Of a stretch of 64,000 bases of DNA, positions 55,813-64,000 are shown in pieces. Under the pieces are notes generated by a model, which saw nothing but the letters and a program-made list of their open reading frames with translations, was not told where the DNA came from and made no database searches. Location of the stretch: positions 151,866 through 215,865 of the forward strand of contig NZ_JPVR01000075.1 of NCBI RefSeq assembly GCF_000772935.1, in the 5' to 3' direction. Every line of letters begins with the position of its first letter. The stretch's first letter is position 1. The translations under genes and the position numbers were made by a program. The DNA comes from Lysinibacillus boronitolerans JCM 21713 = 10a = NBRC 103108. GTDB lineage: Bacteria > Bacillota > Bacilli > Bacillales_A > Planococcaceae.

Positions 55813-56445
55813 ATGACTGAAAAAGATAAAAGGCCCCAAGTCCAGTCAACCGTAAAAGATGAAAACCTAATCGCCATTCGTCGTGAACAAATGATTCAAG
55901 GAGCTATTAAGTTATTTAAAGAAAAAGGCTTTCACCGTGCCACGACGAGAGAGATTGCAAAAGCTGCTGGCTTTAGTATCGGTACTTTGTATGAATATAT
56001 TCGAACGAAAGAAGATGTTCTATACCTTGTTTGTGACAGTATCTATCACCATGCAATGGAGCGTCTTTCAAGTTATGAGATTAAAGCAGGAACAATTGAT
56101 GAGCTAAAAGAAATGATCCGGGAATACTTCCTGCAAATCGATAGTATGGTTGATGAGCTAACAATCATGTATCAAGAAACAAAATCATTGTCAAAAGAAG
56201 CACAACGCTATGTCTTTAGTAAAGAATTTGAAATGGTTGCCACATTTGAACGCTTATTACAGCGATGTGTACAGTCTGGCGAACTAACAATGACAGACAA
56301 GCAAATCCATTTAGCAGCCAATAACTTAGTTGTTTCAGGACAAAGTTGGGCGTTCCGCAAATGGGCTTTACATCGTCAGCACTCTATAGACGAATTCATT
56401 GACATGCAAATCACCTTGTTCATTTCAGGCATAAAGGGGTTCTAA
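55813..56445 (+). CDS. TetR/AcrR family regulator, FadR-like
   Basis: 210 residues. ATG 55813 lies four bases after the dehydrogenase stop without a ribosome binding site of its own, so translation is probably coupled. The N-terminal HTH is [18 protein letters not shown] and [20 protein letters not shown] (residues about 23-66). The C-terminal ligand domain continues to [11 protein letters not shown]. The context (acyl-CoA dehydrogenases, thiolase, fadF, icmF) points to an acyl-CoA-responsive repressor. The repeated box at 48692 and 51187 is its candidate site. Confidence 0.88.
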   Translation: MTEKDKRPQVQSTVKDENLIAIRREQMIQGAIKLFKEKGFHRATTREIAKAAGFSIGTLYEYIRTKEDVLYLVCDSIYHHAMERLSSYEIKAGTIDELKEMIREYFLQIDSMVDELTIMYQETKSLSKEAQRYVFSKEFEMVATFERLLQRCVQSGELTMTDKQIHLAANNLVVSGQSWAFRKWALHRQHSIDEFIDMQITLFISGIKGF

Positions 56446-56462
56446 TATTTTGTAAGGGGTTT

Positions 56463-56505
56463 GTCAGCAATTGCATATCGCGATATTGCAATTGCTGGCT
56501 TTTTT
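56463..56505 (+). terminator. Terminator of the acyl-CoA degradation operon
   Basis: AGCAATTGCA (56466-56475) and TGCAATTGCT (56487-56496) arms, followed by GGCTTTTTTT. Confidence 0.82.
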
Positions 56506-56537
56506 TATTCAATAAGGGGAGAAAGTGGGGATTTCAT

Positions 56538-59500
56538 ATGACAAAGGTAGAAGTATATCGTCCAAAAAATCACGTACGTTTTGTGACAGCATCGAGTCTT
56601 TTTGATGGACATGATGCTTCAGTCAATATTATGCGACGCATTTTACAATCGAGCGGTGTAGAAGTAATCCATTTAGGTCATAACCGTTCTGTTGAAGAAG
56701 TCGTGAATGCTGCGATACAGGAAGATGCACAAGGGATTGCTGTTTCTTCTTATCAAGGCGGACATATGGAATACTTTAAATATATGTATGATTTACTGCG
56801 TGAAAAAGGAGCACCACATATTAAAATTTATGGCGGTGGTGGAGGAGTTATTTTACCACGTGAAATTAAAGAGCTTCATACGTATGGTATTGCAGGGATA
56901 TTCTCACCAGAGGATGGCCGTGTTTTAGGGCTACAAGGAATGATTAATGAACAAATTAAAGGAACAGATTTTCCGACTGCAACAGGTAATTATTTAGAGA
57001 AATTAAAGGCTTTAACCACAGAGACGCCTGAGATTTTAGCCAATCTAATAACAGCAGCTGAGTCAAATGACGATGAAGCTACGAAAGAAATGCTAGCAGA
57101 GGCAAGAAAGCTTTCAAAGGGTACGCCTGTAATGGGGATTACGGGAACAGGTGGTGCAGGGAAATCATCCTTAACGGATGAACTGATTCGCCGCTTCCTA
57201 AAAGAATTCCCAGATAAACGTGTAGCCATCCTATCCGTTGATCCAACAAAGCAAAAAACGGGTGGAGCATTGCTTGGGGATCGTATTCGTATGAATGCTA
57301 TTTTTAATAACCGCGTTTATATGCGTAGTTTAGCAACACGTGGCTCACGTACTGAATTATCTGCATCAATTGGTGATGTGCTAGATGTAGTACGTGTAGC
57401 AGGTTATGACTTAATCATCGTAGAAACAAGTGGAATTGGTCAAGGTGATGCCGAAATTACTAAATACACGGATCTATCCATGTATGTCATGACAAGCGAA
57501 TTTGGTGCACCTACACAACTTGAGAAGATCGATATGATTGACTTTGCAGATGTTATTGCGATCAATAAATTTGAGCGAAAAGGCTCAGAGGATGCCCTTC
57601 GACAAGTACAAAAACAATATCAACGTTCACGTGAACTTTGGGATGAATCACTTGATAGCATGCCAGTCTACGGTACAATTGCTAGCCAATTTAATGACAA
57701 AGGAACAAATGCATTATTTGCCGCCCTCGTTAAAATAATTAATGAAAAAACAGGCTTTAATTGGGAAACAAGCTATGAGCAATTTGCGAAAACGCAAAAG
57801 CAAGATGTTATCATTCCAAACGATCGCCGTTATTATTTACGTGAGATTACGGACACTGTCCGTGGCTATCATAAAAAAACAGAGCAGCAGGTAGGATTTG
57901 CTCGACGACTATTCCAATTAGAAGGTGCTATTGCCGCCGTTCAAGAAAAAGCGCCAGATGATGCGCTTGTGGCATCGCTTACTTCTTTAGCAGAAGGTGT
58001 TAGAGATGAATTAACAGCAGAATCCAAGCGTATATTGGATAATTGGCAGGCATTAAAAGAAGCTTATGCTGGTGATGAGTTTGTGACTAAAGTTCGCGAT
58101 AAAGAAATTCGTACCATCTTAAAAACAACTAGTCTTTCTGGCACGAAAATTCCAAAAGTAGCATTACCGAAGTTTGAAGACTATGGGGAAATCTTGCGTT
58201 GGGTTTATAAAGAAAATGTTCCTGGAGAATTCCCATATACGGCAGGTGTTTTCCAATTCAAACGTGAGGGTGAAGATCCGAAGCGTCAATTTGCTGGCGA
58301 GGGAACACCAGAACGTACAAATAAACGCTTCCACTATTTATCGAAGGATGATGATGCAAAACGATTATCTACAGCCTTTGACTCCGTGACATTGTATGGG
58401 GAGGACCCAGATTACCGACCAGATATTTACGGTAAAGTCGGTGAATCAGGTGTATCGATCTGTACACTAGAAGATATGAAAAAGCTTTACGCTGGGTTTG
58501 ATTTATGTGCACCGTCTACATCTGTATCAATGACTATTAATGGACCAGCACCTATTATTTTAGCAATGTTTATGAATACAGCAATCGATCAACAAGTTCA
58601 ATTACGTGAGCAAGAGCTAGGACGAACTCTGACAGTTGAAGAGTTTACCGAGACACGTGAAAAAACATTGCAGGTTGTACGTGGAACAGTGCAAGCAGAT
58701 ATTCTAAAGGAAGATCAAGGACAGAATACATGTATTTTCTCAACAGAGTTTGCTTTACGTATGATGGGCGATATTCAGCAATACTTTATAGACCATAAAG
58801 TACGTAACTATTATTCTGTTTCCATTTCGGGTTATCATATTGCGGAAGCTGGAGCAAACCCTATTTCCCAATTAGCCTTCACCTTAGCTAATGGCTTTAC
58901 GTATGTAGAGTATTATTTAAGTCGTGGCATGAATATCAATGACTTTGCACCAAATTTATCATTCTTCTTCTCAAATGGACTAGATCCAGAGTATACAGTA
59001 ATCGGTCGTGTCGCAAGACGTATTTGGGCGATTGTAATGCGTGATAAATACGGTGCGAATGAGCGCGCTCAAAAGCTAAAGTATCATATTCAAACGTCTG
59101 GGCGTAGTTTACACGCACAAGAGATTGATTTCAATGATATTCGTACAACATTACAGGCTTTAATGGCATTACAAGATAACTGTAACTCATTGCATACAAA
59201 CGCCTACGATGAGGCCATTACTACACCTACGGAGGAATCTGTAAGACGTGCTATGGCAATTCAAATGATTATTACAAAAGAGCATGGTCTAGCAAAAAAT
59301 GAAAACCCACTACAAGGCGCGTTTATTGTTGAAGAATTAACAGATCTTGTGGAAGAAGCGGTTCTTGAAGAGTTTGATCGTATCAATGATCGTGGCGGTG
59401 TGTTAGGTGCTATGGAAACACAATACCAACGTGGTAAAATTCAAGAAGAATCTATGTACTACGAAATGTTAAAACATTCAGGAGAGTTACCAATCATTGG

Positions 59501-59786
59501 TGTTAATACTTACTTGAACCCAAATCCACCTTCAGATGCTGATATAGATAATATGGAAATTGCTCGTGCATCGACAGAAGAAAAAGAGACGCAAATTCGT
59601 AATTTACAAGCCTTTTGGAAAGCACATGAAGAGGAAAGTGAAGCTGCGATTGCACGTCTACAAGAAGTGGCTGTCAATAATGGTAACATTTTTGCTGAGC
59701 TGATGGAGTCAGTAAAGGTAGCAAGTTTAGGGCAAATTACAAAAGCTTTATATGAAGTTGGCGGACAATATCGTCGTAATATGTAA
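56538..59786 (+). CDS. icmF: Fused isobutyryl-CoA mutase IcmF
   Basis: 1082 residues. The B12-binding domain comes first ([13 protein letters not shown] near residue 22 gives the cobalt-ligating His; [10 protein letters not shown] and IYGGGGGVI follow). A MeaB-like GTPase chaperone is in the middle ([13 protein letters not shown] near 200, [20 protein letters not shown] near 234, [11 protein letters not shown] near 342). The mutase barrel lies at the end. Phe585 (KRQFAGE) and Gln729 (DQGQNTC) stand where methylmalonyl-CoA mutase has Tyr and Arg; Phe/Gln marks the isobutyryl/n-butyryl-CoA form. It needs adenosylcobalamin and works with the neighbouring beta-oxidation genes. Confidence 0.95.
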   Translation: MTKVEVYRPKNHVRFVTASSLFDGHDASVNIMRRILQSSGVEVIHLGHNRSVEEVVNAAIQEDAQGIAVSSYQGGHMEYFKYMYDLLREKGAPHIKIYGGGGGVILPREIKELHTYGIAGIFSPEDGRVLGLQGMINEQIKGTDFPTATGNYLEKLKALTTETPEILANLITAAESNDDEATKEMLAEARKLSKGTPVMGITGTGGAGKSSLTDELIRRFLKEFPDKRVAILSVDPTKQKTGGALLGDRIRMNAIFNNRVYMRSLATRGSRTELSASIGDVLDVVRVAGYDLIIVETSGIGQGDAEITKYTDLSMYVMTSEFGAPTQLEKIDMIDFADVIAINKFERKGSEDALRQVQKQYQRSRELWDESLDSMPVYGTIASQFNDKGTNALFAALVKIINEKTGFNWETSYEQFAKTQKQDVIIPNDRRYYLREITDTVRGYHKKTEQQVGFARRLFQLEGAIAAVQEKAPDDALVASLTSLAEGVRDELTAESKRILDNWQALKEAYAGDEFVTKVRDKEIRTILKTTSLSGTKIPKVALPKFEDYGEILRWVYKENVPGEFPYTAGVFQFKREGEDPKRQFAGEGTPERTNKRFHYLSKDDDAKRLSTAFDSVTLYGEDPDYRPDIYGKVGESGVSICTLEDMKKLYAGFDLCAPSTSVSMTINGPAPIILAMFMNTAIDQQVQLREQELGRTLTVEEFTETREKTLQVVRGTVQADILKEDQGQNTCIFSTEFALRMMGDIQQYFIDHKVRNYYSVSISGYHIAEAGANPISQLAFTLANGFTYVEYYLSRGMNINDFAPNLSFFFSNGLDPEYTVIGRVARRIWAIVMRDKYGANERAQKLKYHIQTSGRSLHAQEIDFNDIRTTLQALMALQDNCNSLHTNAYDEAITTPTEESVRRAMAIQMIITKEHGLAKNENPLQGAFIVEELTDLVEEAVLEEFDRINDRGGVLGAMETQYQRGKIQEESMYYEMLKHSGELPIIGVNTYLNPNPPSDADIDNMEIARASTEEKETQIRNLQAFWKAHEEESEAAIARLQEVAVNNGNIFAELMESVKVASLGQITKALYEVGGQYRRNM

Positions 59787-59924
59787 GCAAGGTTGATCAA
59801 AACTTCTTGTATTCTACTTCAAGCATCATGCTTCTCTAATTTCTAGTGTCTAGTCTTAAGATTAGGCACTTCTTTTTATTTTCGTTATAATAGAAATGTA
59901 AAAAAAGGGGAGGCGCAGTAGAGG

Positions 59925-60083
59925 ATGAAATCAGCTATTCACTACATAATTATATTAGCTTTAGTATTGGGAGCCTTTTTCCTGTATAATAAGCAAATTG
60001 GCGCTATTCCTTTACTACTATTATCTGTCTATTTGTTTTATCTTGGAATAAAAAAAATGCGTAATATAAAAAACAGTAATTGA
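59925..60083 (+). CDS. Two-helix mini membrane protein, 52 residues
   Basis: ATG 59925 to TGA 60081-60083, with GGGGAGG 11 bases ahead and a second GAGG adjoining. Two hydrophobic stretches (about residues 4-20 and 25-42) are separated by YNKQIGA; the tail is basic (KKMRNIKNSN), giving a cytoplasmic end. No family recognised. It sits alone between icmF and rpoE. Confidence 0.65.
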   Translation: MKSAIHYIIILALVLGAFFLYNKQIGAIPLLLLSVYLFYLGIKKMRNIKNSN

Positions 60084-60236
60084 AGCTAGCAAAGGGGCTA
60101 AAACTTTGTATATAATGGGTATTATGCTTATTGTATGGAAAGTACCTTTTGCGTGGCCTTTTTTGCTGCGCTTGGAGAATAAAGCACCATGTAATTTTAA
60201 AACGTCCATTGTGACGAGGGAAAGGAAGTGCACGAA

Positions 60237-60779
60237 TTGAATTTTCGTGAAATGACAAAGGAACAATTAACAGAAGAATCGTTAATTAACTTAGCTTATG
60301 CAATTTTAAATGAAAAACGTGCCTCAGTGTCTTTTAATGATTTATTAAAATTAATTCAAGAGCTTGTGGGCTACAGTGATGCAGAAATGAAATCCCGTCT
60401 GTTACAATTTTATACAGATATCAATATTGATGGTCGCTTCTTATATAATCAAGAAGCAGGCTGGGGCTTACGTGAATGGTTTAAAGTAGAGCAAATCGAA
60501 GAAGAAACAGCACCTTCTGTTAAAACTCAAAAGAAAAAATCTAAAGCTGCCTTTGATGATGAAGATCTTGATGAAGATGTAGACTTAGATGAAGAAGATA
60601 TCGACTTTGATGAAGACTTTGAAGAGTTCATTGATGAAGAGGATCTTGAGGAAGAAGATGACGATAAAGAAGATATCGACTTTGACGATGAAGAACTAGA
60701 AGAAATTGATGAAGAAATCGATGAAGAGTTTATTGATGAAGAGGAAGAAGAATTTGAAGAAGAAGAGGAAGAGATCTAA
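60237..60779 (+). CDS. rpoE: DNA-directed RNA polymerase delta subunit
   Basis: 180 residues from TTG 60237, 9 bases after AAAGGAAG (the GTG at 60228 touches that site). The N-terminal HARE-HTH domain (residues 1-85) contains LINLAYAILNEKRASVSFNDLLKLI and FYTDINIDGRFLYNQEAGWGLREWF. After a basic patch (KTQKKKSKAA) the last 75 residues are almost wholly Asp and Glu. Delta speeds RNA polymerase recycling and helps sense initiating NTP levels. rpoE followed by pyrG is the B. subtilis order. Confidence 0.95.
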   Translation: MNFREMTKEQLTEESLINLAYAILNEKRASVSFNDLLKLIQELVGYSDAEMKSRLLQFYTDINIDGRFLYNQEAGWGLREWFKVEQIEEETAPSVKTQKKKSKAAFDDEDLDEDVDLDEEDIDFDEDFEEFIDEEDLEEEDDDKEDIDFDDEELEEIDEEIDEEFIDEEEEEFEEEEEEI

Positions 60780-60827
60780 TACAGTACTCTTAGAATTTTC
60801 TTTCTTTTAAGCTAGAAGCAAAAAATC

Positions 60828-60942
60828 TTGACTTCTATCGCGGTTACGTTTAATCTTTTACTTGGGCTCCTTAAAAGAAGGAGAAAGACCGTGTATATAA
60901 TACGCTCCCCCTGCAAACCTATGCAGGAGGAGCGTTTTTTTG
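60828..60942 (+). promoter_or_regulatory. pyrG promoter and leader attenuator, reiterative G-addition type
   Basis: TTGACT (60828-60833), 17 bases, TAATCT (60851-60856). Seven bases on, the predicted transcript start is GGGCTCC at 60864. The leader ends in a terminator: ACGCTCCCCCTGCA (60902-60915) pairs with TGCAGGAGGAGCGT (60922-60935), then a T-run. In B. subtilis, low CTP causes extra G residues at a GGGC start; they pair with the pyrimidine-rich 5' arm and prevent termination. All parts are present: GGGC start, C-rich arm, terminator, pyrG. Confidence 0.82.
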
Positions 60943-61074
60943 TTTTTAACTTTAATCATTTTAGTTCTCCCATACTTTTAATATCGATATGAATATAAAT
61001 GTTTTTAATTATTCATGATGTATAGTAAACGGTGACTGAAAAGTTATTAGAGTTTTATGGTTTAAAGGAAAGTG

Positions 61075-61146
61075 GAAAAGAGATAGAACCGATTACAGCT
61101 TCGAATCGACTACATTTTGTAGACATTCTCGGCTTTTCTTTTTTTA
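61075..61146 (+). terminator. Second terminator-like structure in the pyrG leader
   Basis: GAAAAG/CTTTTC (61075-61080, 61133-61138), CCGA/TCGG (61089-61092, 61129-61132) and inner CTACA/TGTAG (61110-61114, 61118-61122), followed by TTTTTTT. It lies 78 bases before the pyrG start; whether it stops transcription is unclear. Confidence 0.4.
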
Positions 61147-61223
61147 GGGTATTAGAATGTAAATGGTTCTGATCCCCCCTAAACGCACTAATATTTTAGA
61201 ACATCATAAGGAGGAATTTATTC

Positions 61224-62816
61224 ATGACGAAGTATATTTTTGTAACAGGTGGGGTTGTATCATCACTTGGAAAAGGGATTGTTGCAGCATCTTTGGGCCG
61301 TTTATTAAAAAATCGTGGGTTAGAAGTTACGATTCAAAAATTTGACCCATATATCAATATTGACCCAGGTACGATGAGTCCTTATCAACATGGTGAGGTT
61401 TTTGTAACAGATGATGGTGCTGAGGCTGATTTAGACTTAGGACACTATGAACGTTTTATTGATATTAACCTAGGGAAACATTCTACAGTAACTTCAGGTC
61501 GTGTTTACCAATCTGTATTACAGAAAGAACGTCGTGGAGATTATAACGGTGGAACTGTCCAAGTAATTCCTCATATTACAAACGAAATCAAAGATCGTAT
61601 TCAACGTGCTGGTCGTGAAACAAATGCAGACGTTGTCATTACAGAGGTTGGTGGAACAGTAGGTGATATTGAATCATTACCATTCCTAGAAGCCATTCGC
61701 CAAATGAAAACAAATTTAGGGCATAACAATGTAATGTATATACACTGTACGCTTATTCCTTATATTAAAGCAGCTGGCGAACTTAAAACAAAACCTACAC
61801 AGCATTCTGTTAAAGAATTACGCTCTTTAGGTATTCAGCCAAATATTATCGTAGTCCGTACAGAGCAAGAAGTACCACAAGATATGAAAGAGAAATTAGC
61901 ATTATTCTGTGATGTTCAACCACATGAAATTATTGAGTCTCGTGATGCTGAGCATTTATATGAAGTACCATTAAACCTGCATGCGCAAGATATAGATGAT
62001 ATTGTTTTAGATCATTTTGGCATTGAAGCACCAGAGGCAGACATGGAAGAATGGCGTGACCTTGTAGAAAAAGTGAAAAACTTACCAAATAAAAGAAAGA
62101 TAGCATTAGTAGGGAAATACGTAGAACTACAAGATGCTTACATTTCTGTAGTTGAGGCATTAAAGCATGCAGGATATGCATTTAATTCTGATATTGAAAT
62201 TGACTGGATTAATGCAGAACACGTTGATGCTGACAATGTTGCCACGCTATTAAAAGGTGCTGACGCTATTTTAGTACCAGGCGGCTTTGGTGATCGTGGT
62301 GTTGAAGGTAAAATTTTAGCGACGCAATATGCACGTGAAAATAATGTTCCTTTCCTAGGCATTTGTTTAGGTATGCAATTAGCAACAGTAGAATTTGCAC
62401 GTAATGTTCTTGGTCTAAAAGGTGCTCATTCTACAGAGCTTGATGCAAATACAGAGTATCCAATTATCGACTTCCTACCAGATCAAAATGATACTGTGGA
62501 TATCGGTGGTACTTTACGTTTAGGCTTATATCCATGTAAATTAAAAGATGGTTCGAAAGCAAGCAAAGCTTATGGGAAAGAGCTTGTTTATGAGCGTCAT
62601 CGTCACCGTTATGAATTTAACAATGAATATCGTGAGGCAATGGAAGCAGCTGGACTTGTCTTCTCAGGTACAAGCCCTGATGGCAAATTGGTTGAAATTA
62701 TTGAGCTACCAGAAAACAATTTCTTTGTAGCATGTCAATTCCACCCAGAGCTAGTGTCACGTCCAAATCGTCCACAACCATTGTTCCGTGACTTTATCGG
62801 CGCAACATTTAAATAA
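61224..62816 (+). CDS. pyrG: CTP synthase
   Basis: 530 residues after AGGAGG. The synthetase domain begins [20 protein letters not shown] (residues 6-25) with the P-loop and continues [30 protein letters not shown]. The glutamine amidotransferase domain has VPGGFGDRG near 350, GICLGMQLA with the nucleophilic Cys near 382, and the CQFHPE His/Glu near 508. It makes CTP from UTP using glutamine and ATP. Confidence 0.97.
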   Translation: MTKYIFVTGGVVSSLGKGIVAASLGRLLKNRGLEVTIQKFDPYINIDPGTMSPYQHGEVFVTDDGAEADLDLGHYERFIDINLGKHSTVTSGRVYQSVLQKERRGDYNGGTVQVIPHITNEIKDRIQRAGRETNADVVITEVGGTVGDIESLPFLEAIRQMKTNLGHNNVMYIHCTLIPYIKAAGELKTKPTQHSVKELRSLGIQPNIIVVRTEQEVPQDMKEKLALFCDVQPHEIIESRDAEHLYEVPLNLHAQDIDDIVLDHFGIEAPEADMEEWRDLVEKVKNLPNKRKIALVGKYVELQDAYISVVEALKHAGYAFNSDIEIDWINAEHVDADNVATLLKGADAILVPGGFGDRGVEGKILATQYARENNVPFLGICLGMQLATVEFARNVLGLKGAHSTELDANTEYPIIDFLPDQNDTVDIGGTLRLGLYPCKLKDGSKASKAYGKELVYERHRHRYEFNNEYREAMEAAGLVFSGTSPDGKLVEIIELPENNFFVACQFHPELVSRPNRPQPLFRDFIGATFK

Positions 62817-62820
62817 TCAA

Positions 62821-62857
62821 AAAAGTTGTCTCGTGTATAACGAGACAACTCTTTTTA
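62821..62857. terminator. Bidirectional terminator, pyrG / ywjG
   Basis: AGTTGTCTCG (62824-62833) pairs with CGAGACAACT (62841-62850), with T-runs both ways. Confidence 0.85.
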
Positions 62858-62866
62858 AATTGATCA

Positions 62867-63397
62867 CTACAATTCTTCTTCATCTAACCCAAGCATTTCA
62901 TCATAAGCCATTTTGACAGCTTCATAAACAAAGAGTCCTGCAAGTGCATGTGGTATAACAATACGTTGACCTAGATCATTGGGTATTAAACCGCCTTTAA
63001 CGCGTGTAGAAACATACGTATAGGCTAAATCTGCAAGAGGGTTTTCTACACTAGCTGCTTCACTAGCTACAGCAGCAAAGGGAATAAATTGTGTATTTAA
63101 TTTTTGAGCTAAGACGAGTGCTTCTTCATCATTTGCACTACGAGTAAAAATGCAAACACGATCAGCTTCTGTTAAGCTTGTGTCTGAAGTCCATGGTGCT
63201 AACTTGCTAAACGGTTCAACTGCTTGAAGTGCATTTAATTCCACAATCTGCATTTCTCCAAAGCAAGCAAAATAGACATTTCCTTCGCCAATTGCGGCTT
63301 GTGCTAATAACCTTGCTGTCTCTTCGATAGCATCTTCTTCATTTTGAGTAATTCTTTGTAATAATCCACTTAATTGTGTTGTTAGAATTTTTGACAT
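62867..63397 (-). CDS. ywjG: YwjG family protein (DUF2529)
   Basis: 176 residues; ATG 63397 follows GGAGGTGG. An SIS-like alpha/beta fold is suggested by EGNVYFACFGEMQIVELNAL, ADRVCIFTRSANDEEALVLAQKL and QFIPFAAVAS. Conserved in Bacillales between pyrG and spo0F. Function unknown. Confidence 0.87.
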   Translation of the reverse strand: MSKILTTQLSGLLQRITQNEEDAIEETARLLAQAAIGEGNVYFACFGEMQIVELNALQAVEPFSKLAPWTSDTSLTEADRVCIFTRSANDEEALVLAQKLNTQFIPFAAVASEAASVENPLADLAYTYVSTRVKGGLIPNDLGQRIVIPHALAGLFVYEAVKMAYDEMLGLDEEEL

Positions 63398-63550
63398 GTT
63401 CCCACCTCTATTCATATTATAGGGGGTAAAAGGTAGAAAGCAAAAGCAGATAATTTATAATACTAGAAGGTATTAAGCTGAAAAAGGAGAATTATACATA
63501 ATAAAGAAAGTTTTTGTGTAAGAATAAAACTAAAAAGGGCGGAATGTGAT

Positions 63551-63910
63551 GTGAAACGATTACTAATTGTCGATGATCAGCAAGGAATTCGTTTACTTTT
63601 AAATGAAGTGCTGAAAAAGGAAGGGTATATTACATATTTAGCAGCTAATGGTTCAGAGGCATTAAAGTATGCAGACGAACAAGAGATGGATTGTGTTTTG
63701 CTGGACATGAAAATTCCTGGAATGGATGGTATTGAAATTTTGAGACGTTTAAAAGAGAAGTTTCCGAAGCTGCCTGTTTTTATGATGACAGCATACGGAG
63801 AGCTGGATGTTGTGCAAGAAGCGTTAGAATTAGGAGCCATTCGTTACTTTACAAAACCATTTGATATTTTCGAAGTGCGTGATGAAGTAAATAAAGCTTT
63901 ACAAGCTTAA
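63551..63910 (+). CDS. spo0F: Sporulation initiation phosphotransferase Spo0F
   Basis: 119 residues from GTG 63551, 9 bases after AAGGGCGG. Single receiver domain: LLIVDDQQGIR with the acidic pocket at residues 8-9, phosphoacceptor Asp52 in LLDMKIPGMDG, Thr in MMTAYGELD near 80 and Lys in YFTKPFD near 102. It lacks an output domain and relays phosphate from sensor kinases to Spo0B and Spo0A. Position after ywjG matches B. subtilis. Confidence 0.95.
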   Translation: MKRLLIVDDQQGIRLLLNEVLKKEGYITYLAANGSEALKYADEQEMDCVLLDMKIPGMDGIEILRRLKEKFPKLPVFMMTAYGELDVVQEALELGAIRYFTKPFDIFEVRDEVNKALQA

Positions 63911-63944
63911 AAAGCAGGCGGTGGACACACGGCCTGTTTTTTTA
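63909..63944 (+). terminator. Terminator of spo0F
   Basis: AAGCAGGC and GCCTGTTT arms, then TTTTTT. The last 55 bases of the window contain nothing recognisable. Confidence 0.7.
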
Positions 63945-64000
63945 TGTTGATTAATAGCCCCTGCTTTTCAGGTGCGAGGACTTCGTTACGTTCCACTACA

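Noticed and set aside
60228..60236. GTG 60228 as start of rpoE
   Set aside because: It directly touches the AAAGGAAG site; TTG 60237 has normal spacing and fits the family N-terminus.
1..64000. CRISPR arrays, insertion sequences, prophage genes, toxin-antitoxin or phage-defence islands
   Set aside because: No spaced direct repeats, transposase, integrase or recognisable defence proteins were found; the whole window reads as core chromosome.

Overview
The window is a low-GC, gene-dense stretch of chromosome from an endospore-forming member of the Bacillaceae/Planococcaceae. The genus is most likely Lysinibacillus or a close relative; this is judged from protein style and gene order, not from a search. 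Sporulation and germination genes (cwlJ, gerQ, rsfA, spo0F), bacillithiol synthesis (bshB2/yojF), coproheme decarboxylase HemQ, the delta subunit RpoE and runs of Bacillus subtilis ywd/ywf/ywh/ywi/ywj gene order all support this. No rRNA, tRNA gene, insertion sequence, prophage or CRISPR array was seen.

Layout. 1-5.5 kb: a catabolic operon (two sugar-phosphate isomerase-like TIM barrels, a Gfo/Idh/MocA dehydrogenase, a ROK regulator, a type II asparaginase and a BadF/GlcNAc-kinase-like protein). 5.6-12 kb: a RodA/FtsW protein, a chemoreceptor, an SDR-type threonine dehydrogenase and an acyl-CoA ligase. 11.8-18.5 kb: amino-acid and RNA-controlled genes (orphan trpB with a Trp T-box, queT with a preQ1-I riboswitch, a TrpXYZ-type ABC importer, ilvA). 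18.7-33.3 kb: housekeeping and spore genes with conserved B. subtilis synteny (pdxK-ung-ywdI-ywdK, gerQ-cwlJ, hemQ-lipL-rsfA-ywfO, ywhB-ywhD). 33.6-40.3 kb: a class A PBP, agmatinase, a small membrane ORF followed by a YidC paralogue, ywiB and argS. 40.5-44.1 kb: a MerR-controlled acyl-CoA ligase/dehydrogenase operon. 44.1-48.4 kb: a cobalamin riboswitch followed by B12 uptake (btuF, btuC, btuD-cbiZ fusion) and the PduO adenosyltransferase. 48.8-59.8 kb: fatty/branched acyl-CoA degradation (fadF, thiolase, hydroxybutyryl-CoA dehydrogenase, two acyl-CoA dehydrogenases, a TetR regulator, the B12-dependent isobutyryl-CoA mutase icmF). 59.9-63.9 kb: rpoE, pyrG with a CTP-sensing type leader, ywjG and spo0F.

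How it fits together. Cobalamin imported and adenosylated by the 44-48 kb genes is the cofactor of IcmF at 56.5 kb, which links branched and straight C4 acyl-CoAs and so feeds the neighbouring beta-oxidation genes. The promoter of fadF and the leader of the thiolase share an 18-bp box in opposite orientation, a good candidate for the operator of the TetR protein encoded at the end of that operon.

The observation most worth following is at 37.1-38.0 kb. A 91-residue single-span membrane ORF lies just ahead of a second YidC. Its C-terminus resembles the B. subtilis translation-arrest sensor MifM in spacing (Trp, then Arg-Met seven residues on, then an acidic run), and its last codons form a perfect 10-bp hairpin with the yidC Shine-Dalgarno. 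This is the architecture of a ribosome-stalling sensor of membrane-protein insertion in a sequence quite different from MifM. Other points of note are a reiterative-transcription type pyrG leader and an unexplained array of hairpins at 33.4-33.6 kb.
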